Assembly (NCBI GenBank): GCA_015067465.1
Contig: SVMK01000002.1
Span: 64,175-98,805 of the forward strand
From: Oscillospiraceae bacterium
GTDB taxonomy: Bacteria > Bacillota > Clostridia > Oscillospirales > Oscillospiraceae
DNA length: 34,631 nt
Reading direction: 5' to 3'
Positions 7,818-15,907 of this stretch are shown in pieces (position 1 is the first letter of the stretch; every line of letters starts with the position of its first letter). Made by a program: the position numbers and the translations under genes. Below the pieces are notes generated by a model, which saw nothing but the letters and a program-made list of their open reading frames with translations, was not told the DNA's origin and ran no database searches.

Positions 7818-8981
7818 TTACTGTGCGCAGACGTCTTTGATCACTTCAACTGCGCGCTGCAGCTGATCCATGGGAATGTTCAGCGCGGGCAGCAGGCGCA
7901 CTTTGGTTTTTGCCGTGAGGCACAAAACGCCGCGCTCCATGCAGGCGGAAACGATTTCCGCGGCGGGCTTTTCTGTTTTGATGCCGATCATCAGGCCCAT
8001 GCCGCTGACGCTCTCAACGCCTTTGGCGCCGCGCAGCGCCTCGAAAACATAGGCGCTCTTTTCGCGAACCTCGGCGAGCAGCGCATCGTCGATGCGGCTG
8101 AGCACGCTGAGCGCGGCGGCGCAGCTGACGGGGTTGCCGCCGAAGGTGGAGCCGTGGTCGCCGAAGGAGAATACCTGCTCAACCTTTTCGCCGAGCATGG
8201 TTGCGCCGAGGGGCAGTCCGCCGGCGAGTCCCTTTGCGGTGGAAACAATGTCGGGCTGGATGCCGTAGTGCATATATGCATACAGCGCGCCGGTTCTGCC
8301 GTTGCCGGTTTGCACCTCGTCGATGATGAGCAGAACGTCTTCCTGCTTGCAGAAAGCAGCGAGCGCTGCGATAAAGTCGGGATCGGTGGGGAGAACGCCG
8401 CCTTCGCCCTGCACGCACTCTATCATCACGGCGGCGAGCTTTTTCTCCTTCGCCAGTGCGCGGATGCTGTCCATATCACCGGACTCCACGCTGACGAAGC
8501 CGGGGGTGAGGGGCTGAAACAGCTCATGGTAATGGTCCTGTCCGGTTGCGGCAAGGGTGGTAAGCGTTCTGCCGTGGAAGCTGTTTTGCAGCGTGACGAT
8601 GGTGGAGCAGCCGCTGCCGCGCTTTTCGGCGGCATACTTGCGCGCGGCTTTGATGGCGCACTCGTTTGCCTCCGCGCCGGAGTTGGAGAAAAATACCTTT
8701 TTCATGCCCGTGCGGGTGCACAGCATCTCTGCCAGCAGCGCGCAGGGCTGGGTGTAGTAGAGGTTGGACATGTGCTGAACCTTGGCGATCTGCGCGGTTA
8801 CGGCCTGCTGCCAGAGCTCGTCTGCAATGCCGAAGGCGGTAACGCCGATGCCGGAACCCATGTCCACATATTCCTTGCCGTTTGCATCCCATACCAGCGA
8901 ACCCTTGCCGGAAACGATTTCCACCGGGAAACGCTTATAGGTGGGGGCAACGTATTGCTTGTCCAGTTCAATGATGCTCAT
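7818..8981 (-). CDS. argD: Acetylornithine aminotransferase
   Basis: ArgD transfers the amino group of glutamate to N-acetylglutamate semialdehyde, giving N-acetylornithine. This class III PLP aminotransferase of 387 residues shows VDMGSGIGVTAFG near the N-terminus, SNSGAEANECAIKAARKYA, SFHGRT, ECVQGEGGV, LLIIDEVQTGNGRTG and the PLP lysine in TAKGLAGGLPLGA. The start is ATG 8981, 8 bases after AGGAGG; the frame continues upstream but only through argB. It overlaps the end of argB by 14 bases. Last gene of argC-argJ-argB-argD and followed by a terminator. It may also act in lysine synthesis (DapC-like), as is known for some members. Confidence 0.95.
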   Translation of the reverse strand: MSIIELDKQYVAPTYKRFPVEIVSGKGSLVWDANGKEYVDMGSGIGVTAFGIADELWQQAVTAQIAKVQHMSNLYYTQPCALLAEMLCTRTGMKKVFFSNSGAEANECAIKAARKYAAEKRGSGCSTIVTLQNSFHGRTLTTLAATGQDHYHELFQPLTPGFVSVESGDMDSIRALAKEKKLAAVMIECVQGEGGVLPTDPDFIAALAAFCKQEDVLLIIDEVQTGNGRTGALYAYMHYGIQPDIVSTAKGLAGGLPLGATMLGEKVEQVFSFGDHGSTFGGNPVSCAAALSVLSRIDDALLAEVREKSAYVFEALRGAKGVESVSGMGLMIGIKTEKPAAEIVSACMERGVLCLTAKTKVRLLPALNIPMDQLQRAVEVIKDVCAQ

Positions 8982-9849
8982 TGTCCGTTCCTCCTGTGAC
9001 CATAGTGCCGGCGCCCTCGTCGGTGAGCAGTTCCATGAGAATGGAGTGGGGCACTCTGCCGTCCATGATAACAACATTTTTCACACCTTCGCGGATGGCT
9101 TCGATGCAGCATTCCACTTTGGGGATCATGCCGCCGGAGATGATGCCCTCAGCCTGCAGCGCGGTGGCCTCCGCCACGGTGAGCTCGGGGATGAGCGTGG
9201 AGGGATCGTCGCGGTCGCGCAGAAGGCCCGCAATGTCGGTCATCATGATCAGGCGCTCGGCGCCGAGTGCGCCTGCAATGTGGGCTGCGGCGGTGTCGCC
9301 GTTGATGTTGTAGGTGTTGCCCTGCCGGTCGCAGCCGAGCGTGGAGATGACGGGGATATAGCCCATCTCCAGCAAATCGGAAACCGGCTGGATGTTGATA
9401 TTGGTGATACGGCCGACATAGCCGAGCTTTTCGTCTTTCATCTCGGCCTCGATGAGCCGGTCGTCCATACCGGAAAGGCCGATGGCCTTGCCGCCTTCCG
9501 TTTCAAGCAGATTTACCAGCGTTTTATTCACCTTGCCCGCCAGCACCATCTGCACGATATCCACGGTTTCCTTATCGGTTACGCGCAGACCGTCCACAAA
9601 CTCGGCCTTTTTGCCGAGCTTGTCCATCAGCTCGTTGATCTCCGGGCCGCCGCCGTGCACCAGCACGATCTTCACCCCGATGAGCCACAGCAAAACGATG
9701 TCCTCCATCACCTGCTGCTTGAGCTGCTCGTTTATCATCGCGTTGCCGCCGTATTTCACAACAACGGTTTTGCCCGTGTAGCGCCGGATATACGGCAGCG
9801 CCTGTGTCAGAATTTCTGCCCGCTGGGCATTGGAAAAATCATTCAGCAT
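8968..9849 (-). CDS. argB: Acetylglutamate kinase
   Basis: ArgB phosphorylates N-acetylglutamate, the second step of acetylated arginine synthesis and often the arginine-feedback point. The 293-residue amino-acid kinase shows VVVKYGGNAM (ATP site), VLVHGGGPEIN (substrate loop), GLSGMDDRLIEA, YIPVISTLG, YNINGDTAAA and the GGMIPKVECC segment with the catalytic-region lysine. Length and N-terminal helix (residues 1-20) fit the hexameric, arginine-sensitive form, though sensitivity cannot be shown by reading. It starts 18 bases after the argJ stop and overlaps argD by 14 bases. Confidence 0.96.
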   Translation of the reverse strand: MLNDFSNAQRAEILTQALPYIRRYTGKTVVVKYGGNAMINEQLKQQVMEDIVLLWLIGVKIVLVHGGGPEINELMDKLGKKAEFVDGLRVTDKETVDIVQMVLAGKVNKTLVNLLETEGGKAIGLSGMDDRLIEAEMKDEKLGYVGRITNINIQPVSDLLEMGYIPVISTLGCDRQGNTYNINGDTAAAHIAGALGAERLIMMTDIAGLLRDRDDPSTLIPELTVAEATALQAEGIISGGMIPKVECCIEAIREGVKNVVIMDGRVPHSILMELLTDEGAGTMVTGGTDNEHH

Positions 9850-9867
9850 AGTTGCCCCCTCGCGCGA

Positions 9868-11085
9868 TCAGGTGCGGTAGTCGCCGTTGATCTTGACGTA
9901 TTCATAGGTCAGATCGCAGCCCCATGCCGTTGCGCAGCTCTCGCCGCTGTTCAGGCCGATAAGGATTTCGATTTCCTTCTGCAGCAAAATCTCCTTTGCC
10001 TGCTCTTCGGAAAAGTCGATGCCTGCGCCGGATTTGCAAACTTCCACGGTTCCGGCGGCGCTGCGGAACGCAACGTCCACCTTGTCCACATCCACGCTTG
10101 CGCCGCTGTAGCCGATGGCGCACAGCACGCGGCCCCAGTTGGCATCCGCGCCGAACATGGCGGTCTTCAGCAGGCTTGAGCAAATCACGCTCTTGGCAAC
10201 GGTTTTTGCCGTGGGGATATCCTTCGCGCCGACAACCTTGCATTCCAGCAGCTTGGTTGCGCCCTCGCCGTCGCCTGCGATGCAGCGGCACAGATGCACC
10301 GTTATGGTGTTGAGCGCCTTCATAAATTCCGCAAAATCCTCGCCGTCGTCGGTGATCTCGCTGTTGCCGGCAAGGCCGTTTGCGAGAACGGTGACCATAT
10401 CGTTGGTGGAGGTGTCGCCGTCAACGGAAACCATATTGAAGGTGTCCGCAACGTCGGAAGACAGGGCTTTTTGCAGCATAGCCGGGGAGATGGCGGCATC
10501 CGTGGTGATGAAAACGAGCAGGGTTGCCATATTGGGGTGGATCATGCCGCTGCCCTTGGCGATGCCGCCCATGCGGCAGGTTTTTCCGTCGAGCGTGAAT
10601 TCCACGGCGATCTGCTTTATCACGGTGTCGGTGGTCATGATGCCTTCGGCGGCCACGGCGGTGCCGTCCTTGCTCAGTCCTGCGGCCAGCGGGGGAATTC
10701 CCGCGGCGATCGGCTCGATGCTCAGCGTCTGGCCGATCACGCCCGTGGAGGCAACGACCACATCGTTTGCGGCGATGCCCAGCGCCTTTGCAGCCAGATC
10801 ACAGGTCTGCTCCGCGATTTCAACGCCGTTTGCATTGCAGGTGTTTGCGTTGCCGCTGTTGCAGATAACAGCCTGTGCCTTGCCGTCGGAAATGTGCTTT
10901 TTGGTGACGAGAATGGGAGCGCCTTTCACCAGATTGGTGGTATACACCGCGGCGGCGGATGCGGGGACCTCGCTGAAAATCAGGGAGAGGTCACGCTTGG
11001 TTTTGTTTTTGCGGATACCGCAGTGCACTCCGTTGGCGGTGAATCCCTTTGCGGCGCAGATGCCGCCTTCGATCAGATGAATCAT
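9868..11085 (-). CDS. argJ: Glutamate N-acetyltransferase / ornithine acetyltransferase
   Basis: ArgJ moves the acetyl group from N-acetylornithine to glutamate, closing the acetyl cycle; bifunctional forms also use acetyl-CoA. The 405-residue precursor carries the self-cleavage region KGSGMIHPNMATLLVF. The Thr after Ala becomes the N-terminal nucleophile of the beta chain; the usual ATML is ATLL here, with the Thr kept. Other marks are CNSGNANTCN, ASTGVIGQTL, SVDGDTSTNDMV and GRDxGEGA-like GDGEGATKL. No separate argA or argE is present in the window, which fits a cyclic pathway. It lies 6 bases after argC. Confidence 0.95.
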   Translation of the reverse strand: MIHLIEGGICAAKGFTANGVHCGIRKNKTKRDLSLIFSEVPASAAAVYTTNLVKGAPILVTKKHISDGKAQAVICNSGNANTCNANGVEIAEQTCDLAAKALGIAANDVVVASTGVIGQTLSIEPIAAGIPPLAAGLSKDGTAVAAEGIMTTDTVIKQIAVEFTLDGKTCRMGGIAKGSGMIHPNMATLLVFITTDAAISPAMLQKALSSDVADTFNMVSVDGDTSTNDMVTVLANGLAGNSEITDDGEDFAEFMKALNTITVHLCRCIAGDGEGATKLLECKVVGAKDIPTAKTVAKSVICSSLLKTAMFGADANWGRVLCAIGYSGASVDVDKVDVAFRSAAGTVEVCKSGAGIDFSEEQAKEILLQKEIEILIGLNSGESCATAWGCDLTYEYVKINGDYRT

Positions 11086-11091
11086 TTCAGT

Positions 11092-12024
11092 TCAGTCCTC
11101 CTTATAAATATTCAGGCCCGTGCGCTCGTCCAAACCGAGCACAAGGTTCATGTTCTGTATTGCGGCGCCCGATGCGCCCTTACCGAGATTGTCAAAACGG
11201 GAAACGAGTACGGCGCGGTCGGCATTTCCGAACACGCCGACAAACATGTTGTCATAGCCGGCCAGCGCGCCGGCGGAGAGAAAGCCGCTTTCGTCCGCGT
11301 CGCTGTAAGTGACAAGTCCGTCTGCATAGCAGCTGCGGTAAAGCGCGCGGACATCGTCGATGCTGCCGCGCAGATCGCCTGCAAACAGCGGAACAACAAC
11401 CTCCATGCCGGCATAGTAGTCAGCCACGGTGGGGCAGAATACGGGCGCGTGCGCCAAACCGCACACCTTCGCCATTTCAGGCAGGTGCTTGTGCTGCTGC
11501 GAAAGGCCGTACATGCGCGGAGCCGCCAGCGCTGCGGCGGTTTCGTCGGATTCATACTCCGCAATCATCTTTTTTCCGCCGCCGGAATAGCCTGTGAGGG
11601 AAAAGCAGGAAAGCTGCGCCTCGGGGCGGAGCAGCCCTTGTGCCACAAGCGGCGCTACAAGGGCAATGAAGCCGCTGGCATGGCAGCCGGGGTTTGCGAT
11701 TTTATGCGCCGCGGCAATTTTCTCGCGCTGCCCGCACAGTTCGGGAAAGCCGTAAGTCCAGGCATCGTTTGTGCGGTGGGCGGTGGAAGTGTCGATAATC
11801 ACGGTGGAAGGATTGGACACCATGGCCGCGGACTCAATCGCTGCGGCGTCCGGCAGGCAGAGAAACGCCACGTCCGCGCTGTTGAGATACTCGCTGCGCG
11901 CAGCGGGGTCTTTGCGCAGCGCCTCGTCGATTTCAATCAGGTGCAGGTCGGTGCGTGCCGCCAAACGCTCGCGGATGCGCAGCCCTGTGGTTCCGGCGCT
12001 GCCGTCAATGTAAATTCTGGTCAT
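11092..12024 (-). CDS. argC: N-acetyl-gamma-glutamyl-phosphate reductase, type 2
   Basis: ArgC reduces N-acetylglutamyl phosphate to the semialdehyde with NADPH. The 310-residue length and the sequence IYIDGSAGTTGLRIRERL at the N-terminus mark the shorter type 2 branch. The catalytic cysteine is in NPGCHASGFIALVAPL; FSLTGYSGGGKKMI and the HKHLPEM histidine follow as in the family. ATG 12024 follows GGGAGG by 8 bases; the frame runs on upstream through promoter DNA, so the longer start is rejected. First gene of the arg operon, behind a promoter overlapped by two ARG-box-like operators. Confidence 0.95.
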   Translation of the reverse strand: MTRIYIDGSAGTTGLRIRERLAARTDLHLIEIDEALRKDPAARSEYLNSADVAFLCLPDAAAIESAAMVSNPSTVIIDTSTAHRTNDAWTYGFPELCGQREKIAAAHKIANPGCHASGFIALVAPLVAQGLLRPEAQLSCFSLTGYSGGGKKMIAEYESDETAAALAAPRMYGLSQQHKHLPEMAKVCGLAHAPVFCPTVADYYAGMEVVVPLFAGDLRGSIDDVRALYRSCYADGLVTYSDADESGFLSAGALAGYDNMFVGVFGNADRAVLVSRFDNLGKGASGAAIQNMNLVLGLDERTGLNIYKED

Positions 12025-12074
12025 GTGCGATCCCTCCCAACGGAAGTGTGCCGTGAATAAAAACAGCATGATAG

Positions 12075-12120
12075 TGTATAAATATACACGAAGTATAGAA
12101 TAAAATTCACTCAATGTCAA
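12075..12120 (-). promoter_or_regulatory. argCJBD promoter with ArgR/AhrC operators
   Basis: On the minus strand TTGACA (12120-12115) and TATACT (12097-12092) are 17 bases apart. A 14-bp ARG box TGTATAAATATACA (12075-12088), inside a 16-bp palindrome, covers the start region and fits TGNAT-WWWW-ATNCA. A second, weaker box GAATAAAATTCA (12098-12109) fills the spacer. Box centres are about 21-22 bp apart, two helical turns, as in known ArgR tandem sites. Repression by arginine-bound ArgR/AhrC is expected. Confidence 0.85.
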
Positions 12121-12244
12121 GTAAAGCCGGCGCCGCTTTGGCAAAATGCACGATATTTATTCATTGTTCCAAAATTCGGACGGGAGAAAACACGGAATAG
12201 GAACAAAAGCACAAGCACCGCGGCAGGCAGAGCAAGGCCGGAAT

Positions 12245-12284
12245 GAAAAAATCCTTGAAACCGCAGGGCTTCAAGGATTTTTTT
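12245..12284 (-). terminator. Original terminator of the tRNA-Val gene, displaced by the element
   Basis: Directly after the displaced tRNA 3' end, arms AAATCCTTGAA and TTCAAGGATTT form a hairpin followed by a T run on the minus strand. It would have ended the tRNA transcript before insertion. Confidence 0.8.
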
Positions 12285-12331
12285 TGGTGGACGATACAAG
12301 ACTCGAACTTGTGACCTCCCGCACGTCAAGC
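12285..12331 (-). repeat. Far attachment site: displaced 47-bp tRNA-Val 3' end
   Basis: All 47 bases are identical to 22734-22780, running from tRNA position 30 (anticodon stem) to the encoded CCA. The 5' half of a tRNA is missing here, so this copy is not a tRNA. It marks the integrase-distal end of the inserted element. Confidence 0.95.
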
Positions 12332-12442
12332 AACGAAATCACCAGTTTTGCCACTCGCCCTACACAAAAACCAGTAAAATGGCTTTGAAACTCCATAATT
12401 CTGAACAAATTATACCATGTTAAAACCCGTAACGCAATGTGC

Positions 12443-12460
12443 TTGTGCGTTTTTTGTGCG
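12443..12460 (+). repeat. Arm-type repeat near the far att site
   Basis: TTGTGCGTTTTTTGTGCG is identical to 22625-22642 at the other end and in the same orientation, 111 bp inside the 47-bp core repeat. It contains two TTGTGCG units 11 bp apart. The likely role is integrase arm binding. Confidence 0.65.
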
Positions 12461-12496
12461 GTCACCCCTCAAGCAAACTGCAAGCATGTTTGGAAC

Positions 12497-12537
12497 AAAA
12501 AAGAAGCAAGAGGCAAACAAGTCTCTTGCTTCTTTTT
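12497..12537 (-). terminator. Terminator after the WYL cassette
   Basis: Arms AAAAAGAAGCAAGAG and CTCTTGCTTCTTTTT enclose a 10-base loop, with T runs on both strands. It stands 24 bases past the stop of the last cassette gene. Confidence 0.9.
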
Positions 12538-12560
12538 AACATCTTTTTATAAACATTAAG

Positions 12561-12899
12561 TTAAGGATCACCCTTGACTTCGTTGTTTGCATCGATATAT
12601 TCGAGCAACTTCTGTCCAAAAAAAGTCACATGAAGCCTGTCAATAAAATTTGGTGAGGTTGTTCCGGCAGTGGTAACAAAATCATATTGGAGAACTCCAA
12701 GCGAATGAAGTTTAATGATAGATCTAGCTATATAAGCCGGATCTATCGTGCGCTTCTCAGTTCCATCATCATACCGGACGATAAATTCGGTGTTCATTAA
12801 ACAACTCATATCACGGATTTCTGTACCAAATACAAATTTAGAGAAATCTGTCCATTTAATCGTGTTTTGGGAGCCGTACACAATATTTCTGTCTTGCAT
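12561..12899 (-). CDS. Unknown 112-residue protein, last gene of the WYL-linked cassette
   Basis: A soluble protein with no family I recognise. The first half is polar, including FVFGTEIRDMSCLMN and FIVRYDDGTEK. The second half (about residues 60-107) has alternating helix and strand tendency, with AYIARSIIKLHSLGVLQYDF and LHVTFFGQKLLEYI, and may form a small winged-helix-like domain. GGAGG precedes ATG 12899. It begins 20 bases after the preceding gene's stop and is followed by a terminator, so it is the fourth and last gene of the XRE-WYL operon. No signal peptide is seen. An immunity, sensor or partner role to the preceding membrane-active-looking protein is speculation. Confidence 0.72.
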   Translation of the reverse strand: MQDRNIVYGSQNTIKWTDFSKFVFGTEIRDMSCLMNTEFIVRYDDGTEKRTIDPAYIARSIIKLHSLGVLQYDFVTTAGTTSPNFIDRLHVTFFGQKLLEYIDANNEVKGDP

Positions 12900-12919
12900 A
12901 ATATATTATCCTCCAACAA

Positions 12920-13354
12920 TCATTTAGCACGATATTGTTTTAGGAGCTTGAGAAACAAAATATCATCTGCGTTCAATTGTCTGATTATTTCGCATGCATA
13001 TTCAGCCATGGTTGGTTGCTCAGACATTACAATCTCAATAAGCGCCCTGTTTAGGGCATCTACAGTCTCTGGTAATGCAGACAAGCACAAATATTTCAGA
13101 TTGTTTCTCACAACATAATATCGATGTTCATCTGATTCAAGTCTATAAAGCTTATCGGAAAAATCCTGAATCGATATGCCCATCCCTAGCACCGCATGCT
13201 CCAAGTCAGAAATTCGCTTTTCGATATGCCTACTGTCCAAATATCCAACAAGTTCAGAAATTACTCCGCCTATTACAGGAACCGCAGATATACCTCCAAC
13301 GATTACCGCTTTTGTAACCTCCAAAGCAATCTTTCCAGTATCATTGCAATCCAT
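12920..13354 (-). CDS. Unknown 144-residue protein with a Gly-rich hydrophobic N-terminal segment
   Basis: Residues about 9-38 (KIALEVTKAVIVGGISAV, then PVIGGVISELVGYL) form a glycine-studded hydrophobic stretch that could insert in or lie on a membrane. A charged, probably coiled-coil region follows (RHIEKRISDLEHAVLG), then helices to a basic C-terminus (LLKQYRAK). No signal peptide, enzyme motif or known family is seen. GGGGAG precedes ATG 13354. It lies 14 bases after the WYL regulator and 20 before the next gene in a tight operon at the integrase-distal end of the element, where cargo is often carried. A membrane-acting effector is possible but unproven. Confidence 0.72.
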   Translation of the reverse strand: MDCNDTGKIALEVTKAVIVGGISAVPVIGGVISELVGYLDSRHIEKRISDLEHAVLGMGISIQDFSDKLYRLESDEHRYYVVRNNLKYLCLSALPETVDALNRALIEIVMSEQPTMAEYACEIIRQLNADDILFLKLLKQYRAK

Positions 13355-13368
13355 AACTATAGCTCCCC

Positions 13369-14547
13369 TTAGTACATCTCACGGACTTTATCTAAATACT
13401 TCTTGAACTCTTCCACGGCATACTCCGATTCAAGCAACTTCGCTTTCTTTCCGAACCCCAGCACCCAGCCGAAGAACTGGTCACTGATCTCAACACGGGT
13501 CGTTACTGTGAAATGGCGGTCATCGCACTTGGCATAATACACGCTGTTTTTGTCATTACCGAAGCGGTCAACAACGGCATCCAGAAGTGGATTGATGAAG
13601 CGGATAGTCACGCTCTCGCGCTTGCCGCCAAACATAGAGAAAACGCGCTTGGTGTAGTCACGCAGATCAATGGCATCAAAGGCTTCTTTGCCGTCTCTTG
13701 GCTCATTGGTAAAACTGACGCCTTTCATGCGATCCACGCGGTAGGTCATCATTTTTTGCTTGGCGTCATCGAAAGCCAGAAGATAGTAGAACCCATCATT
13801 GATCAGCAGCTTGTAGGGACTGACTTTGTATGTTTCTCCCCCTCTGCGCTCGGCCTGCTGGTTTACATCATTGATGGAATATTTGAGATATTTGAAGGTA
13901 ATCTTCTCCGGCGTATGTGCCTCGCCGTCAATCCTAAAACTCATGGCATCGTTAATCAGGCCAATATTACCGAGGACATGCTGATTCTGCGTCTTTACAC
14001 GGTCAGTGAGAAAGGCATCGTGCCGGATGTTCTTGGCGTCATATTTGCTCACAAATTCGCAGACAACTTTAGAAAGGCGGTCAGCCTCTTTCTGCGAAAG
14101 GAACCGCGCAGAATAAATACACTCAGCCAGAAGACGGATGTCATTGGAATTATAATGCCGCTGCCGCACATAGAAGCCCTTAGTCTTGGCGTGCTTTTGA
14201 TAGACAACGAACTTCTCTTCATCGTCCTCATCTTCAGCAAGCGCATCTTCTGCATCCTCGACAGTCACACCATCATCAAATTCAGAGTCATCAGTGAGTG
14301 TTTTGTTCTCAAGGAGCCACATGATTTTGTTAATTTCTTTGATGTCGCGATAAATGGATCTGCGTTCCGCGTAGATACCGCAGCGCTTCAAAAACTCAAC
14401 AATATCATCGGCGCTTACCACATGGCTTTCATCGGTGTTTCTGAGAAGATACTGAAGCACCAGATATGGCTTTAGCTTCTGGTTATTTTGTTTGCCATGT
14501 CGGGCTTCAAACTCCTCAAAGCCAAACTCGTTGATTTTCTTTGCCAT
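13369..14547 (-). CDS. WYL-domain transcriptional regulator
   Basis: A 392-residue regulator. An N-terminal winged helix (about residues 25-80, with LKPYLVLQYLLRNTDE and YAERRSIYRDIKEIN) is followed by a strongly acidic linker (about 85-112, rich in Asp and Glu), a WYL domain (about 190-275, with YKVSPYKLLINDGFYYLLAF and TYRVDRM) and a C-terminal WCX-like extension. Such proteins bind DNA and respond to nucleic-acid or nucleotide signals; several control phage-defence loci (BrxR/CapW type). CGGAGG precedes ATG 14547, 14 bases after the XRE gene. Downstream lie two unknown genes in the same operon, which it probably controls. Confidence 0.88.
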   Translation of the reverse strand: MAKKINEFGFEEFEARHGKQNNQKLKPYLVLQYLLRNTDESHVVSADDIVEFLKRCGIYAERRSIYRDIKEINKIMWLLENKTLTDDSEFDDGVTVEDAEDALAEDEDDEEKFVVYQKHAKTKGFYVRQRHYNSNDIRLLAECIYSARFLSQKEADRLSKVVCEFVSKYDAKNIRHDAFLTDRVKTQNQHVLGNIGLINDAMSFRIDGEAHTPEKITFKYLKYSINDVNQQAERRGGETYKVSPYKLLINDGFYYLLAFDDAKQKMMTYRVDRMKGVSFTNEPRDGKEAFDAIDLRDYTKRVFSMFGGKRESVTIRFINPLLDAVVDRFGNDKNSVYYAKCDDRHFTVTTRVEISDQFFGWVLGFGKKAKLLESEYAVEEFKKYLDKVREMY

Positions 14548-14561
14548 ACTTGCCGCCTCCG

Positions 14562-14894
14562 TTATTCAGAAAGGGACTGTAAATAGACATTCAGTAGGCG
14601 AAGGGCGGTTTCCTTGTCTTTGGAATTGCAAGCGTTGAGCCGTGCAAGTATCTCTTCCTCTTGGACGGTCAGTTCCGTGTTGCTCTGTGTCAGAATTTCG
14701 TCAGGTGTGATGTGCAAAGCCTCGCAGATGTGCAGAATGGTTTCCACACGCATATTCACGGTTCCACGCTCAATATCTGCGTAGGTACGACTAGACAGGC
14801 CAGCAGCTTCCGCAACCTCTACTTGTGTCATTCCCATGCGCTTGCGGATAGCTAATAGCTTGTTGCCGATCTCCCGCATATCTAAAAGAAGCAT
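14562..14894 (-). CDS. XRE-family helix-turn-helix regulator
   Basis: A 110-residue cytoplasmic DNA-binding protein. The Cro/CI-type helix-turn-helix spans about residues 8-62 (GNKLLAIRKRMGMTQVEVAE, then GLSSRTYADIERGTVNM). The remainder is a helical dimer-type tail (LTVQEEEILARLNACNSKDK). AGGAGG is 7 bases before ATG 14894. First gene of the four-gene leftward operon with the WYL regulator. A GGAA-x6-TTCC type palindrome lies 28-41 bases upstream and may be its operator. The rightward Zn-finger/lipoprotein cluster begins on the other side of the same intergenic region, so shared control is plausible. Confidence 0.88.
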   Translation of the reverse strand: MLLLDMREIGNKLLAIRKRMGMTQVEVAEAAGLSSRTYADIERGTVNMRVETILHICEALHITPDEILTQSNTELTVQEEEILARLNACNSKDKETALRLLNVYLQSLSE

Positions 14895-14921
14895 TATCCT
14901 TCCTCCTGTAAGCTTTATATT

Positions 14922-14972
14922 GGAATTTTAGTTCCTATCCAGCTTGACAAAAAGGCGCCAAAGTATCATAAT
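14922..14972 (+). promoter_or_regulatory. Divergent control region: palindrome and rightward promoter
   Basis: GGAATTTTAGTTCC (14922-14935) is a near-palindrome close to the XRE start. TTGACA (14944-14949) and CATAAT (14967-14972) with 17-base spacing form the promoter of the Zn-finger/lipoprotein cluster. Confidence 0.65.
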
Positions 14973-15016
14973 TACAGGAAGAAAACTTCTTGTTAAGTTA
15001 TAGAGGTGGTGATTGA

Positions 15017-15214
15017 ATGGAAAAGAAGTATTTTTACAACATGAAAACACACAGGCTCCACATTCGCGGTTATTGCCGGGAGTCGAAAGCCCTTCCTTTT
15101 AACACGAAGTTTTTTGACACATACGATGAAGCGTTGGCCTTTGATGGCCGTGCCGTTGGTCTGTGTAAAAATTGCCAGAAGAAAGAAAACTATATGAAAG
15201 AGGTTTCAAAATGA
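15017..15214 (+). CDS. Small protein with a putative zinc-binding site
   Basis: A 65-residue protein. H-x4-C (HIRGYC) in the first half and C-x2-C (LCKNCQKKEN) near the end give four possible zinc ligands, similar in layout to the small Ada-like or nuclease-associated treble-clef domains. The start is preceded by GAGGTG, and a consensus promoter lies about 45 bases upstream. Its TGA overlaps the ATG of the lipoprotein gene by 4 bases (ATGA), so the two are translationally coupled. No catalytic residues are seen. Nucleic-acid binding or protein contact are possible roles; I do not recognise the family. Confidence 0.72.
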   Translation: MEKKYFYNMKTHRLHIRGYCRESKALPFNTKFFDTYDEALAFDGRAVGLCKNCQKKENYMKEVSK

Positions 15215-15906
15215 AAAGAACACTTGCGTTGCTCTTGGCACTTGTGATGTGCCTGTCCTTATGCGCTTGCGGAAAAAGCGAAGCTGTCAAGGCGGTTGAA
15301 AGTTTGATTGAAGGTATTGGTTCTATTTCTGTTTCCAGTTCTGAAAAAATCAAAGAAGCAGAAGATGCCTACTCCGCATTGAGTGTTGAAGAACAAAAAC
15401 AGGTTAAGAATTACGAAGACCTCGAAAAAGCAAGAGAGGATTTCGACAATTTAGGCATCCATTTGACCGTCGATAATTATGATAAATATCTGAATGTATC
15501 CTTTAATCCCCAGCTTTTTGATGCAACAGATTATGCTCGCATGATGGGACTTGATAAAGATATTGGAACTTATGTATATTCTGGTATTGAAACCAGTGTT
15601 AATGTTAGCGGAAAGACAGACAACTATGACTATAACGATGTGGTTGTAACTGTAAAATACTCTGGTTTTTATGTACCTTTGTCTGCCGATATTATCAAAC
15701 AGCAAAATAAGGGAGAAATAACTTACGAAGAATATTTCTATAATAACATGTCCGATATTGATGTATCCCTTACTGCAACTACCGACATTGTTGGCAATGG
15801 TTCTGCTTCCAACTTAATCAGCATTCCTGATGGTTACTGGGTTTGGAATGACACTGTTAGCCTGTCCTACGAAGTTGTCGATGTATCTGGTATTCTGACA
15901 AAATAA
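15211..15906 (+). CDS. Secreted lipoprotein, 231 residues
   Basis: A lipoprotein signal peptide is clear: MKRTLALLLALVMCLSLCACG, with lipobox LCAC and the lipid-bearing Cys followed by Gly. The mature part begins with a helical, charged region (EKIKEAEDAYSALSVEEQ, residues about 48-75), of a kind common in clostridial lipoproteins. A polar beta-rich domain follows (about 85-231), with YLNVSFNPQLFD and VVVTVKYSGFY. AGAGG precedes ATG 15211. It is coupled to the small Zn-finger gene by ATGA and is 1 base before the next lipoprotein gene. Carried in a mobile element, a surface role such as exclusion or environment sensing is possible; function unknown. Confidence 0.82.
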   Translation: MKRTLALLLALVMCLSLCACGKSEAVKAVESLIEGIGSISVSSSEKIKEAEDAYSALSVEEQKQVKNYEDLEKAREDFDNLGIHLTVDNYDKYLNVSFNPQLFDATDYARMMGLDKDIGTYVYSGIETSVNVSGKTDNYDYNDVVVTVKYSGFYVPLSADIIKQQNKGEITYEEYFYNNMSDIDVSLTATTDIVGNGSASNLISIPDGYWVWNDTVSLSYEVVDVSGILTK

Positions 15907-15907
15907 T

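Noticed and set aside
12285-12331. A second tRNA-Val gene
   Set aside because: Only positions 30-76 are present; the 5' acceptor strand, D arm and half of the anticodon stem are missing.
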